Shown here: piece by piece, positions 38,201 to 51,668 of the stretch
Position numbering within the stretch: position 1 is the first letter of the stretch
Layout of the letters: each line of letters begins with the position of its first letter
DNA from: Manihot esculenta
Lineage: Eukaryota > Streptophyta > Magnoliopsida > Malpighiales > Euphorbiaceae
Length of the DNA stretch: 64,000 bases
Reading direction: 5' to 3'
Assembly (NCBI RefSeq): GCF_001659605.2
Contig: NC_035173.2
Span: 14,160,945 to 14,224,944 of the forward strand
Position numbers and translations under genes: made by a program
The notes under the pieces: generated by a model
What the model saw: the letters and a program-made list of their open reading frames with translations, nothing else
The model's database searches: none
What the model was told of the DNA's origin: nothing

Positions 38201-38890
38201 TGGCGGTTCTTGGAGGCAGCATCTACCTTTGGTGGAGTTTGCCTACAAAAACAGCTATCATGCTAGCATAGGGATGGCTCCATATGAAGCTCTTTATGGG
38301 AGGAAGTGCAGATCACCTGTTTGCTGGGAAGAAGTTGGAGAGAGGTCCTTGGCAGGGCCTGAGTTGATCGAGATCACCAGCAGGGTAGTGCCTATTATCA
38401 GACAAAGAATCAGAACTGCTGTGAGTCGGCAGAAAAGCTATGCAGATGTCCGCAGGAAGCAGCTAGAGTTCCAGGAGGGAGATTTGGTGTTGCTCAAAGT
38501 GTCTCCAATGAAAGGGGTGGTTCGTTTTGTGAAGAAAGATAAGCTAGCTCCACGGTACATCGGACCCTTCGAGATCTTGCAGAAGATTGGAAATGTATCA
38601 TATAAGTTAGATTTACCTGCTTTTATGGAGAGAATCTATCCATTTTCCACGTTTCTATGCTACGAAAGTTTATGTCAGATCCGGGCAAGGTTCTTAGTGA
38701 GCCTGATGTAGAGATCCTTGGAGATCTCACCTATGTTGAGCAGCCAGTGCGGATTCTAGACACGCAGATCAGGAAGCTGAGAAACAAGGAAATTTCGATG
38801 GTGAAAGTCCTTTGAAACCACCATAATATCGAAGAATGTACCTGGGAGACGCGGGAGTCTATGCTCCAACAATACCCTCATCTCTTTTAA
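35266..38890 (+). pseudogene. Element C pol with gag almost wholly deleted
   Basis: The MRG start at 35266 is followed after about a dozen codons by the linker that normally lies after the zinc knuckle ([12 protein letters not shown]). Capsid and both zinc motifs are therefore missing. Protease (DPGASHSF, about 35510), RT with FIDD (about 36555), RNase H, integrase ([11 protein letters not shown], about 38042) and the chromodomain-like tail follow. Defects: a 1-bp loss near 36880, a stop at 37206, a TAG at 37983, another 1-bp loss near 38640 and a TGA near 38813. The RT start carries a threefold in-frame 21-bp repeat (36100-36162). Even when intact it would have needed Gag from elsewhere. Confidence 0.88.
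36100..36162 (+). repeat. Three in-frame copies of a 21-bp unit in RT
   Basis: Identical 21-bp units at 36100-36120, 36121-36141 and 36142-36162 encode LKEQLQE three times; A, B, D and E have one. The expansion preserves frame and lies just before the RT finger region. Confidence 0.92.
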
Positions 38891-38965
38891 GGTTAGTTTT
38901 GATGTGTTTCTTATGTGCCTTATGTGTTTATGTGCTTCGGTTCTTCCTTGTATATGTGAGTTGAG

Positions 38966-39002
38966 GAACATTCGGGGATGAATGTTCTTAAGGGGGGGAG
39001 AA
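38966..39002 (+). promoter_or_regulatory. Hairpin plus polypurine tract, element C
   Basis: GAACATTCG (38966-38974) and TGAATGTTC (38979-38987) form the same stem as in A with one G-T pair, followed by AAGGGGGGGAGAA next to the 3' LTR. Confidence 0.75.
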
Positions 39003-39256
39003 TGTAATACCCGGCTAGACTCCGGCGTCAGAATTCCTACTTTCCGGCGGAATCTCCGTTGGAATCTGGCATTGACGGATGTCAGAGTTTTCTAGAAGGG
39101 TAAAAGAAAGGTTTTCTAAAATGTTTTGAATGTTTTTAGTGTTTTGATTAAGAAAACTTGAAGTTTTGCAAAGAAAAGACCAAGTAGGGAAATATCCAGC
39201 AAAGCCCAAGTTCGGCTTCCGAAAGTGGGGAAGCTGTGGAGGCAGCTTTGGCTGCT
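39003..39256 (+). repeat. Element C 3' LTR, first 254 bp
   Basis: Matches the start of the 5' LTR, but lacks about 70 bp containing two palindromes. It breaks off at 39256 where element D begins; the rest must lie beyond 64,000. Confidence 0.85.
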
Positions 39257-40503
39257 TGTAATATCCAGCAAGACCCCGGCATCAGAATTCCTACTTTTCG
39301 GCGGAATCTCCGTTGGAATCCGGGATTCATGGATGTCAGAGTCTTCCAGAAGGGTAAAACAGAGGTTTGTTCAAAATGTTTTTACATGTTTTTATGTTTT
39401 TGATTAGGAAAATTGAGTTTTGAAAAGGAAAAGACCAAGGAGGCAATTGCCAAGTTCGGCCGTCGAAAGTGAAGTTCGGCCGCCGAAAGTTGCATGCTTT
39501 TGCTGCCCCCGAATCCCCACTTCGGCTGCCGAAGGTGGTGGAAGTTTGCATGCAGCTTTGGCCGCCGAAGGGGAGTCGGTTGGCCACCTATAAAAGCCCC
39601 TTTGACTGGAAATGGAGTGTGCTTTCACTATCTTTTCGTGCAAAGGTAGGTATTTATCCTCCTTTGGTTGTTTTCATCTTGTTCTTCTAAATCATGCAAG
39701 CTTTAATGAGTGTTTAACTTGGTTTTTGAAAGTTTTGAGCAAAAGAAGGCAAAGTTGAGAGACTTGGAGATTTTGGATCGTTTTCCTCTACATCTCTGAG
39801 TTAGGACCATCAATCCTCTCGATCTTCAAGAGGTAAGCATGGATCCTCACCTCCCCTTATGTTTTAAGCATGTTTGAAAGGGTTTAAGAGAGTGTTATGG
39901 CATGTTTAGAGTGGATCTAAAAGTTGGAGTATATGTTGGTCATATGCTATATGAGATGCTATGATGTTGTTTGAGGAGTTTGAACTAGTTTTTAAGCTCC
40001 TATAGCATGGATAAGGGTATATACATGGTTATGAGAGGTTGGTTGCATGTGGAGAGTGTGTGGTAAGGTTTTGGAGGCTGAATATGCATGTTTGACCCGA
40101 GTTCTGCCTTCTTGGAGAACTCAGGCTCGGCCGCCGAAGCAAGGTTCGGCCGCCGAACCCCTTATGGAGGCTGTTTTGGCCGCCTAAACTCGCCCCCGAA
40201 GGTTTGGACTTTCGGCTCTAGAGGGAGTTTCGGCCGCCGCACATGCCGCCGAAGGTGGGTGACTTTCGGCTCTGGAAGGTCTTTCAGCCCCCGAACCTCG
40301 CCCCTGAAAGTTTAGACTTTCAGATCTAGAAGAGACTTTCGGCCGCCGAAGGTGCCGCCGAAAGTGTATGAGTTTTGGATCTGGAGAGGGGTTCGGCTGC
40401 CGAAGGTGCCGCCGAAAGACCCCTGTCCAGCCTTCCTTTGCTTGTTTTTCCATGCATGTTTGAGATGTTTTAGGGGGGTTTTTGGGGGAATGTTTAGAGT
40501 TAT
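39257..40503 (+). repeat. Element D 5' LTR, first part
   Basis: Starts TGTAATATCCAGC, a variant of the family start. TATA box at 39588-39597; palindrome clusters at about 39455-39570 and 40128-40415. Ends at the GTTAT duplication where element E enters; it resumes at 50339. Confidence 0.88.
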
Positions 40504-42744
40504 TGTAACGACCCGAAAACCTGACCGCTACCGGCGCTAGGATCCAGATCGGCTTAAGGCCGCCGGGACCCGTAGCAAGCCTGACATATAACCTGTGAAC
40601 CTGTCAAATCCCATACATGATCATATATACTCAAAAACCTGTAAACTTTTTGTTTCCATAAACCAAGCTCAACCTGTATATATATATACTTATAACATAA
40701 CATAACCCACACACTGGAACTCTCGTCAAATGCTCCAATGGGGTAACCCAACATGCATACATTAAGCTTGGTTGAACATAAACATCATAAAAACACTCTA
40801 TAGATCATGTATCAAAAGGGATAACCATACACATAGGGTCAAGCACAACCTCTAATCCTCAATGTCATTATTACATATCATGACTACATAAGACATTACA
40901 TTACAATTTCATCATGTCCACAACTTCTAACTATTGCATGAAATCAGACTTTACTCCTGCCGACCTCCTGGTCTACCCTGTACCTGCAAACCTGGGGGAT
41001 AAAGGGAAAGGGGTGACCTACAAGAGCCCAGTGAGCAGAATAATATAACATTCAATTTATTTTTCATGCTTTCATGAAATGCAACATATCACAAATAATT
41101 CATATCAAGGATGAACTTGTCACCAATAGCCCACTACTGAATCCAATAGTGCCAGGGGCGTAGTGCAGGCCACATCTGGTCTTTCTCTTATACATAACAT
41201 ATCATAACATATCCAATCATGCCGAGGGCGTAGTGCAGGCCACTTCCGGTCTTTCTCTTACATAGTGCCAGGGGCGTAGTGCAGGCCACATCTGGTCTTT
41301 CCACATCATATCATAACGTAGTGCGGCTAAAGGATCATCCAACATTCATCCACATCAACAACGTATTATGCAATGCAACATATTCGTGATTTCTAATGCA
41401 AACAACCTAAAATATCACATGGCACCCGTGATGCATGATTCATGCTAAGATTTTCATTTATTTAAAAGATAAGAGTTTATTCTACTCACCTTAGCTAGCT
41501 CTGACAATGACTGAGGCAGCTAACTCACTGCTGGGGTCCTCGGTTCCTCGGGTCCGAACCTTCATAGGTGGACTCAAATGAGGGACCAAACATACTAGAA
41601 CATGACTCTAAAAATACTCCCCAAAAACCCCCTTAAAACACCTCAAAACATCCATGGAAAGCATGCAAAGGAAGGCTGAACAGGGCACTTTCGGCGGCAG
41701 GTTCGGCGGCCGAAAGTCCCTCCAGAGCCGAAAGTCAGGCAGGTTCGGTGGCACTTTCGGCGGCCGAAAGTGCCCTCCAGAGACGAAAGTCTCTTTTCGG
41801 GGGCAGGCTTCGGTAGCCGAAAGGCTGGCCTCCCAGGCAGGTTCGGCGGCCGAAAGTCCTTCGGCTGCCGAACCTGGTTTCTGCCAAAGGGCAGAAACTT
41901 CGGCTCCTCAACCTCAAATGCCTCCCAAACCTTCCAATCATGCATTTTCCTATTCTACAACATGCATACTCAAGCATACAAGCTCCTAGGGGTTTCAAAC
42001 TATCCTAAACCCCAACTACAACACATCACAAGCATCACAACAATCTACATTGTGCATAAAACACATAAAACCTAACAATGTTCATCTAACATACACATAC
42101 ATTTCTACCCCATGGATCAACTTAAAACTTGTTTAAAACATATAGTGAGCTCAAGATCGGCCCTTACCTCTTGTAGATCGAGAGGAAAACGACCCTAGCT
42201 CAGAGATGGGAGAGATTGAGTTTCTTGAACCTCAAAGCTCCAAAACTTGCTTTATACTCGAAAATCTTCAAAACAAAGTGAAAACTTGTGAAAATCCAGG
42301 AAGATTTGAAGGAAGAAACTTTGAATCGGCGAAGGATGGCGGAGAGCTCACCTTGGCCAAAAATGGGGAGAAAAGCTCACCCTTTTCGGCTAAGGGACCC
42401 TTTTATAGGTGGCTGGCCAGGCCACATTCGGGGGCCGAACGTGCCTCCGCAAGCATGCCATGTTCGGCGGCCGAACATAAGGTTCGGCGGCCGAACCTGG
42501 ACTCCCTTCACTTATGCTTTCGGGGGCCTAAGGCACACCCAAAGCGCATGCATGTTCGGCGGCCGAACCTGGGTCTTCTTCCAAGATCATTTTCAAGCAA
42601 AAACTCAATTTCTTTCTTGATTAAAAATATAAAACACATTAAAACATTTATGAAAACATGGTTTTACCCTTCTAGAGGTCTCCGACACCCGAGATTCCAC
42701 CGGACGGTAGGAATTCCGATACCGGAGTCTAGCCGGGAATTACA
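40504..42744 (-). repeat. Element E 3' LTR
   Basis: 2241 bp. Minus-strand TATA box at 42399-42408; hairpin-unit array at about 41151-41301. Relative to the 5' copy it has an extra palindrome near 42475 and lacks one near 42565. Confidence 0.92.
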
Positions 42745-42782
42745 TTCTCCCCCTCTTAAGAAAATTCATCCTCGAATGTTCA
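42745..42782 (-). promoter_or_regulatory. Polypurine tract and imperfect hairpin, element E
   Basis: Minus-strand AAGAGGGGGAGAA abuts the 3' LTR. The preceding stem (GAACATTCG / TGAATTTTC) is imperfect compared with A, B and F. Confidence 0.7.
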
Positions 42783-42841
42783 CCAAACAACACATAGCAT
42801 GGCATACATATAACATACATACAAAGCACCTAAAACTTACT

Positions 42842-45800
42842 TTAGAAAAGATGGGGATATTGCTGGAGCATGGACTCCCGTATCTCCCAGGTACACTCCT
42901 CAATATTGTGGTGATTCCAAAGGACTTTCACCATCGGGATCTCCTTGTTCCTTAGCTTTCTGATCTGGGTGTCTAGGATCCGTATTGGCTGCTCAACATA
43001 GGTGAGATCTTCTTGGATCTCCACATCAGGCTCACTAAGAACCTTGCCCGGATCTGACACAAATTTCCTCAACATAGAAACATGGAAAACCGGATGGATT
43101 CTCTCCATTGAAGCAGGCAAGTCCAGCTTGTACGATACATTCCCAATCTTTTGCAAGACTTCAAAGGGTCCGATGTACCGTGGAGCCAGCTTACCTTTCT
43201 TCCCGAACCGAATCACCCCTTTCATTGGAGACACCTTGAGCAATACCAAATCCCCCTCCTGAAACTCTACTTGCCTTCTGCGGATGTCTGCATAACTCTT
43301 CTGTCTACTTGCAGCGGTCTTGATCCTTTCTCTGATTATGGGTACCACCCTGCTGGTGATCTCTACTAGCTCAGGCCCTGCCAAGGCCTTCTCTCCAACT
43401 TCCTCCCAGCAAACAGGTGACCTGTACTTCCTTCCATATAAAGCTTCATATGGAGCCATCCCGATGCTAGCATGATGGCTGTTATTGTAGGCAAACTCCA
43501 CCAAGGGTAGATGGTGCCTCCAAGAACACCAAAGTCCAGCACACACATTCTGAGCATATCCTCTATTGTCTAGATGGTCCTTTCTTATTGTTCGTCCGTC
43601 TGTGGATGGAAAGCAGTGCTAAAATCCAACCTGGTGCCCATGGCATTCTGCAGACTCCGCCAAAACCTGGAGGTGAACTGGGGTCCTCTATCGAACACTA
43701 TTGAAACAGGAACCCCATGCAACCTGACGATCTCATCAACATACACCTGCGCCAACTTGTCCACAGAATAGCCACTCCTGACAGGGATGAAGTGAGCAAA
43801 TTTGGTGAGTCTGTCCACAATCACCCATATGGAGTCCAATCTGTTGGACATCGCCGGTAACCCCACTACGAAGTCCATAGCTATATTCTCCCATTTCCAC
43901 TCTGGAATAGGTAGCGGGTTAAGCATTCCAGCCGGCTTCTGATGTTCCAGCTTCACCCTCTGACACATTTCGCAGGCTGACACAAACTGTTCCACTTCTC
44001 TCTTCATAGCTAGCTACCAATAAACTTTCTTCAAGTCTTGGTACATTTTGGTGGCTCTAGGGTGAACGCTGTATCTTGCATTATGAGCCTCTCTCATAAT
44101 GTCTCCCTTTAGCCCTATGTCATCTGGTACACACAAACGACTCCCATAGCGGAGGATCCCCTTGTTGTCGAATCTGAACTCACTATCTTTGCCTGACTGA
44201 ACAGTCCTAGCAATCTTCACTAACTCTGGGTCCTCATGCTGTTTCTGAGCCACCTGCTCCAGAAACACGGGTGCCACTCTCATCTGGGCAACTAAAGCAC
44301 CTGTACCAGACAACTCCAACTGTAGACCTTCATCAATGAGCTTGTAAAACTCCTTCACCACTGGTCTCCTCTCCGCCGTGATATGGGATAAACTGCCTAG
44401 TGATTTCCGGCTTAGGGCGTCTGCCACAACGTTCGCCTTACCCGGATGATACTGAATCTTGCAATCATAATCACTCAGCAGTTCTACCCATCTTCTCTGT
44501 CTCAAGTTCAAATCTCTTTGACTCAGGATGTACTGTAGGCTTTTATGATCCGTAAAGATCTCACATTTAACCCCATAGAGGTAGTGCCTCCACATCTTGA
44601 GTACAAAGATTACTGCTGCCATTTCCAGGTCATGTGTGGGGTAATTCAACTCATGCTTCTTTAGCTGCCTAGAAGCATAAGCAATCACCCTTTCATTCTG
44701 CATTAGCACACAACCCAAACCCACTCGGGATGCATCACAGAACACTGTGAAGTCCTCATTGCTAGTTGGCAAAGCTAACACTGGTGCTGACATTAATCTC
44801 TTCTTAAGCTCTTCAAAACTCTCTTCGTACTGGTCGGTCCACACAAACTTCTGATTCTTCCTGGATAACCTGGTCAGAGGAGCTGCAATTTTCGAGAAGT
44901 CTTGAACGAACCTCCTGTAGTAACCTGCCAAACCCAAGAAACTTCTGATCTCTGTCACTGAAGTGGGTCTAGGCCAGTTAGCCACAGCTTCTACCTTCTT
45001 GGGGTCTACTTCTATTCCATTTTCTGACACCACATGCCCCAAGAATGAAATGCTCCTCAGCGAGAACTCACACTTGGAGAACTTGGCATACAAGCCGTGT
45101 TCCCTCAAGGTCTGCAGAACCAACCTCAGATGATGGGCATGCTCCTCTACATTCCTGGAATACACTAGAATATCATCTATGAAGACAATAACGAAGTGAT
45201 CCAGGTACTGGCTAAACACTCTGTTCATGAGATCCATGAATGCTGCAGGGGCGTTGGTTAACCCAAACGGCATCACAAAGAACTCAAAATGCCCATATCT
45301 GGTCCTAAAAGCCGTCTTTGGCACATCTTCCTCTCTGATCCTCAGCTGATGATACCCGGACCTCAGATCTATTTTGGAGAAACAACCTGCTCCTGCTAGC
45401 TGGTCGAATAGATCATCGATCCTTGGCAAAGGGTACCTATTCTTGGTAGTGACTTTGTTCAACTGCCTGTAGTCGATACAAAGTCTGAGGGATCCATCCT
45501 TCTTTCTCACAAACAAAACTGGAGCACCCCAGGGTGAGGTACTCGGTCGGATGAAGCCCTTGTCTACCAGCTCCTGTAACTGCTCTTTCAACTCTTTCAA
45601 TTCTGCTGGTACCATCTTGTAGGGAGGGATAGAGATCGGTCGGGTTCCAGGCATCAGTTCTATCTCGAACTCTATCTCCCTAGCAGGTGGTAAACCTGGC
45701 AGCTCGTCTGGGAAGACATCTAAAAACTCTCTGACCACTGGCACTGAGGCGGGCTCTCTAACCTGACTGCTAAGCTCTCTCATATGAGCCAAATACCCCT

Positions 45801-47826
45801 GACATCCCCTCCCAAGCAACCTATGAGCCTGAAGAGCTGATATCATACCTCTAGGTGTACCCCTCCTGTCTCCCCTGAAGACGACCTCTGACCCATCCTG
45901 ACCTCTGAACCTGACTACCTTGTCCCTGCAGTCCAAGGTAGCACCATGGGTAGATAACCAATCCATCCCTAGAATGACGTCAAAATCTGTCAAATCTAAA
46001 ACCACCAGGTCGGCGGACAAGCATCTTCCCTCAACAAACACAGGACTACACTGGCAGACTGACTCTGCCACTGATGGATCACACTTGGGTCCACTGACCC
46101 AGAGAGGACACTCTAACCCAGAGATCATCAACCCCAACCTCTCTACGGCTCTCGGTGCAATAAAAGAATGAGATGCACCAGGGTCCATCAAGGCATACAC
46201 ATCTGAACAACCGATGACTAAGTTACCTGCCACCACGGTGTTAGATGCATCTGCCTCCTGCTGTGTCATTGTGAAGATCCGTGCTGGAGCTGATGGACCT
46301 TCACCTCTGAAACCCGCTGAAGAAGAGGCTGCCCCTCTCCCTCTACCTCTGCCACTAGCCTGAGTCGTGGCTGGAGCTGCTGGTTGCGCTACACTACCAG
46401 AAGCTGTCTGCTGGGACTGTGCCATCGGAACCGCTCTTGGACACTCTCGAGCCATATGTCCCTCCTGACCGCATCTGTAACAGGCTGTCGTCCCAAACCG
46501 ACATACTCCCTTGTGTGGCTTACCACACCTTGCACAAACTGCATTATCCGTACTAGAGCTTGAGCCATCTCCAAATCCCAGACTGGACTTAACATTGTTC
46601 CAGAACTTGTTCTTCTTAGACTTCCTGGGGCCTCTGTCCCACTTTTTACTACCTGAAGCTGCTGCACTCATTGAAGAAGAGCCTGGGGTTTTAAAACCAG
46701 AAGGCTGTGCCACTGACTGCTTGACTTTCCCCTCGATGATAGCACTAGCCTCCATTCTCCTAGCCATATCCACTATGGCATGGAAGCTCTCCCTATCTGT
46801 GGACTGGATCAAGGAGGAATACCTAGAGTGGAGTTTCATGATATACCTCCTTGACTTCTTCTGGTCTGTGTCAAGAGTTTTCCCCGCAAACGGCAACAGC
46901 TCCAAGAATCTGTCGGTGTACTCATCTACACTCATTTCCTCTGTCTGCCTTAACTGTTCAAACTCAATCATCTTCAATTCTCTTGAACTGTCAGGAAAAG
47001 CCCATCCTGCAAATTCATTTGCAAACTCCTCCCAAGATAGGCTGTCCAACCTCGGGCTCACATAGTTCTTAAACCACTCACGGGCCTTTTTGCATTTGAG
47101 TGTGAACCCAGCCATCTGAATGGCTCTGCTGTCATCAGCTCCTATCTCATCTGTAATTGTTTTGACCCTCTCAAGGTACACAAACGGGTCATCACCGGTT
47201 TCAAACTGGGGAGCACCCAGCTTCATGTAGTCGATCATCTTAACCTTGCTCCCACCAGATGAGCTAGGCTTAGGTATATGGGTTGCTGGAACTGTGGGTT
47301 CTTCTGATGGTGGAGGAGGTGCAACATTTTCTGAGGTAGGGTTAGCTAGATTTGGATAGTAGGGTGGGGGTGGATACATTGGGTACTGTGAGTATGGTGG
47401 GTAGTAGGGTGTGTATGGCATGTGTGTGGGATAAGGGGTAAAGCTAGGGTAATCCGATGTACCTGCCATCGAATATCCGGGATTTTGTGAGAAGTGTGGG
47501 TAGTGGGGTGGCTGAACAAATTCTGAGGCCTGAGTGCCTCCTTGGGACTCTCCCATTCCCTCTTCTGACATGCTAACTCCCAGACTGCCATCTCTCCTCT
47601 GCTCTACATCCATATCATCCCCCATGTCCTCTGACATTCCTCCCTGAACGGTTCCCCTCACTGATCTGCTTCTACCCAGATCCAGAGACCTTCTAGGGTC
47701 TCTTCCCGCTCTTTCTCTGCTAGACCTACTAGACATTGCCCTAGGCAATGCAGGAGGACGGGCGCTCATGCCCTCATCCTCAGGTGGCACTCCAGTCAAT
47801 CGTGCAGATCGACGAGTTCCTCTCAT
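42842..47826 (-). pseudogene. Element E gag-pol polyprotein, near-intact to early integrase
   Basis: One open frame of 1281 codons (47859-44014; likely start M12 at 47826) covers: Pro/Tyr-rich Gag N-terminus (110-200), capsid (about 210-355), zinc motifs [12 protein letters not shown] and [14 protein letters not shown] (442-473), protease DPGAS (559-563), RT with FIDD (893-896), and RNase H with acidic residues at about D1042, E1079, D1104 and D1147. It ends at the integrase HHCC region by a TGG-to-TAG change (44014-44016). Two more stops (about 43585 and 43568) and a 1-bp loss near 43528 damage integrase; the chromodomain-like tail to 42842 is open. Gag through RNase H could still be translated. 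Confidence 0.92.
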
Positions 47827-48074
47827 CCTGTTTTCTGAAAAACAGCATAAATCACACAAACATTAGCATCAAATGGTTTATGTGTCAACACATGAACCCG
47901 CATCACATACATCACATAACAATCATAACATTAATGCACATGCATATTATCATGGCATTTCACATCATTATACAAGACAGGACTCCACATCCTATCCTAG
48001 TGGACATGATCTTTCCTATTGTGCTTGACCTTCTATAACATCTATGAGCCCGACACTCTAGGTCCGACCATATG

Positions 48075-48094
48075 AACCTAGGGCTCTAATACCA
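48075..48094 (-). promoter_or_regulatory. Primer-binding site, element E
   Basis: TGGTATTAGAGC on the minus strand, one mismatch to the initiator-Met tRNA end. The leader between here and 47827 has no gene. Confidence 0.82.
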
Positions 48095-48098
48095 TTCT

Positions 48099-50338
48099 GT
48101 AACGACCCGAAAATCGGACCGCTACCGGCGCTAGGATCCAGATCGGCTTAAGGCCGCCGGGACCCGTAGCAAGCCTGACATATAACCTGTGAACCTGTCA
48201 AATCCCATACATGATCATATATACTCAAAAACCTGTAAACTTTTTGTTTCCATAAACCAAGCTCAACCTGTATATATATATACTTATAACATAACATAAC
48301 CCACACACTGGAGCTCTCGTCAAATGCTCCAATGGGGTAACCCAACATGCATACATTAAGCTTGGTTGAACATAAACATCATAAAAACACTCTATAGATC
48401 ATGTATCAAAAGGGATAACCATACACATAGGGTCAAGCACAACCTCTAATCCTCAATGTCATTATTACATATCATGACTACATAAGACATTACATTACAA
48501 TTTCATCATGTCCACAACTTCTAACTATTGCATGAAATCAGACTTTACTCCTGCCGACCTCCTGGTCTACCCTGTACCTGCAAACCTGGGGGATAAGGGG
48601 AAAGGGGTGAGCTACAAAAGCCCAGTGAGCAGAATAATATAACATTCAATTTATTTTTCATGCTTTCATGAAATGCAACATATCACAAACAATTCATATC
48701 AAGGATGAACTTGTCACCAATAGCCCACTACTGAATCCAATAGTGCCAGGGGCGTAGTGCAGGCCACATCTGGTCTTTCTCTTATACATAACATATCATA
48801 ACATATCCAATCATGCCGGGGGCGTAGTGCAGGCCACTTCTGGTCTTTCTCTTACATAGTGCCAGGGGCGTAGTGCAGGCCACATCTAGTCTTTCCACAT
48901 CATATCATAACGTAGTGCGGCTAAAGGATCATCCAACATTCATCCACATCAACAACGTATTATGCAATGCAACATATTCGTGATTTCTAATGCAAACAAC
49001 CTAAAATATCACATGGCATCTGTGATGCATGATTCATGCTAAGATTTTCATTTATTTAAAAGATAAGAGTTTATTCTACTCACCTCAGCTAGCTCTGACA
49101 ATGACTGAGGCAGCTAACTCACTGCTGGGGTCTTCGGTTCCTCGGGTCCGAACCTACACAGGTGGACTCAACTGAGGGACCAAACATACTAGAACATGAC
49201 TCTAAAAATACTCCCCAAAAACCCTCTTAAAACACCTCAAAACATCCATGGAAAGCATGCAAAGGAAGGCTGAACAGGGCACTTTCGGCGGCAGGTTCGG
49301 CGGCCAAAAGTCCCTCCAGAGCCGAAAGTCAGGCAGGTTCGGCAGCACCTTCGGCGGCCGAAAGTGCCCTCCAGAGACGAAAGTCTCTTTTCGGGGGCAG
49401 GCTTCGGCAGCCGAAAGGCTGGCCTCCCAGGCAGGTTCGGCAGCCGAAAGTCCTTCAGCTGCCGAACCTGGTTTCTGCCAAAAGGCAGAAACTTTGGCTC
49501 CTCAACCTCAAATGCCTCCCAAACCTTCCAATCATGCATTTTCCTATTCTACAACATGCATACTCAAGCATACAAGCTCCTAGGGGCTTCAAACTATCCT
49601 AAACCCCAACTACAACACATCACAAGCATCACAACAACCTACATTGTCCATAAAACACATAAAACCTAACAATGTTCATCTAACATACACATACATTTCT
49701 ACCCCATAGATCAACTTAAAACTTGTTTAAAATATATAGTGAGCTCAAGATCGGCCCTTACCTCTTGTAGATTGAGAGGAAAACGACCCTAGCTCGGAGA
49801 TGGGAGAGATTGAGTTTCTTGAACCTCAAAGCTCCAAAACTTGCTTTATACTCGAAAATCTTCAAAACAAAGTGAAAACTTGTGAAAATCCAGGAAGATT
49901 TGAAGGAAGAAACTTGGAATCGGCGAAGGATGGCGGAGAGCTCACCTTGGCCGAAAATGGGGAGAAAAGCTCACCCGTTTCGGCTAAGGGACCCTTTTAT
50001 AGGTGGCTGGCCAGGCCACATTCGGGGGCCGAACGTGCCTCCGCAAGCATGCCATGTTCGGCGGCCGAACCTGGACTTCCCTCACTTATGCTTTCGGGGG
50101 CCTAAGGCACACCCGAAGCGCATGCATGTTCGGCGGCCGAACTTGAGGTTCGGCGGCCAAACCTGGGTCTTCTTCCAAGATCATTTTCAAGCAAAAACTC
50201 ATTTTCTTTCTTGATTAAAAACATAAAACACATTAAAACATTTATGAAAACATGGTTTTACCCTTCTAGAGGTCTCCGACACCCGAGATTCCACCGGACG
50301 GTAGGAATTCCGATACCGGAGTCTAGCCGGGTATTACA
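48099..50338 (-). repeat. Element E 5' LTR
   Basis: 2240 bp; TATA box at 49993-50002 on minus; hairpin-unit array at about 48743-48895. It differs from the 3' LTR by reciprocal gain and loss of single palindromes near 50055 and 50145. Confidence 0.92.
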
Positions 50339-51406
50339 GTTATGTTAGAGTGTGTCCGAACCTCATTTGAGTCCACCTGTGTAGGTTTGGACCCGAGGAA
50401 CCAAGGAGGCCTTCAGTGTTAGCTGGTTCAGAGGTATTCCAGCGTCTACTAAAGGTGAGTAGAACTGAACTATGTTTTCAATTACTAAAAGGTTTTAGCA
50501 TGACTCATGCATCATAAATGCCATGTGTATATAGGATGTATTGCATTCGAACTCACGAATATGTTGCATTGCATTATATGTTATGGATGTGGATGAATGT
50601 TGGATGATCCTTTAGTCCTTGAGGGAAGTCCAGAGGCCCATTCTACGCCCTGGCATGCTATATGAGAAAGTCCAGAGGCCCATGCTACGCCCTGGCACCA
50701 TGTAAGAGAAAGACCAGAGGCCCATTCTACGCCACTGGCATGATAGGTTTTTGTTATGTTATGAGAAAGACTAGGAGCCTATGCTATGCCCTGGCATTAT
50801 TGACATGTATGAGGACTATTGGTGACAAGTTCATCCTTGATATGACTTGTTTATGATGTGATGCATTTTATGGAGGCATGTTTTATTGATTTTATTCATA
50901 CTCTACTCACTGGGCTCTAGTTGCTCACCCCTCTCCTTAACCCCCAGGTTTGCAGGGCCAGAGTTAGCATGGGATAGCTACAGGAGTAAAGTTATGTAAT
51001 AGTTCAGTAGTGGACATGTATTGTGAAATGATTTAAAGTCATGTAATGTATATTGGTGATAGAGTTGTGCTTGGCCCTAGAGCTGGTTATTTCCTTTTGT
51101 ACATGATCTGTATATTATTATGTTTTATAATGATATATGTTGAGGACCAAGCTTAATGTATGAAATGATGACCCAACTAGAGCATTTGATGAGGGCTCTA
51201 GTATGGGGTTTTATGTTTACAGAGTTAATGTGCATGCACAGGTTAAGCTTGGTAGATGTAAAGTTTCAAATTTTTATGGAAATTGTTGATCATGTATGGG
51301 ATTTACCAGGTTTACAGAATGCATAGCAGGCTTGCTACGGGTCCTGGCAGCCTTAAGCCGATCTGGATCCTAGCGCCGGTAGCGGTCCGGTCTCTGGGTC
51401 GTTACA
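50339..51406 (+). repeat. Element D 5' LTR, second part
   Basis: Continues D's LTR after element E, beginning with the second GTTAT copy and ending GGGTCGTTACA. Contains a fourfold hairpin-unit array at 50627-50806. Confidence 0.88.
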
Positions 51407-51409
51407 GAT

Positions 51410-51429
51410 TGGTATCAAAGCCCTAGGTT
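51410..51429 (+). promoter_or_regulatory. Primer-binding site, element D
   Basis: TGGTATCAAAGC three bases after the LTR, the same single mismatch as element A. The leader runs to 51668. Confidence 0.85.
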
Positions 51430-51668
51430 CATATGGTCGGACCTAAAGAGTGTTGGGCTCATAGATGTCATAGAAGGGCAAGCACAATAGGCAAAAATAA
51501 TGTCCACTAGGATAGGATGTAGAGTCCTGTCTTGCTGATGCTGTGAAATGCCATGACTGTTTGCATGTGCATTCATGATATGTTATGCATGTGATGGGGT
51601 TCATATGTTTCCACATGGACCAAATGATGCTAATGTTTATGTGTATGGTTATGTTTTCAGAATTCAGA

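Larger units (their letters stand above)
32797..39256 (+). mobile_element. Ty3/gypsy element C, gag-deleted, 3' LTR interrupted
   Basis: 5' LTR 32797-35002, PBS 35006, a coding region lacking most of gag, polypurine tract 38989-39002, and a 3' LTR that begins at 39003 but is cut at 39256 by element D. The other end is beyond the window, so no duplication check is possible (left flank GAGAT). Confidence 0.88.
40504..50338 (-). mobile_element. Ty3/gypsy element E, complete, best-preserved coding region
   Basis: A 9.8-kb minus-strand element: 5' LTR 48099-50338, PBS 48075-48094, gag-pol 47826-42842, polypurine tract 42745-42760, 3' LTR 40504-42744. Flanked by GTTAT at 40499-40503 and 50339-50343, inside the 5' LTR of D. 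Its LTRs are 2241 and 2240 bp and look very similar, so it is younger than A and B. Confidence 0.93.
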
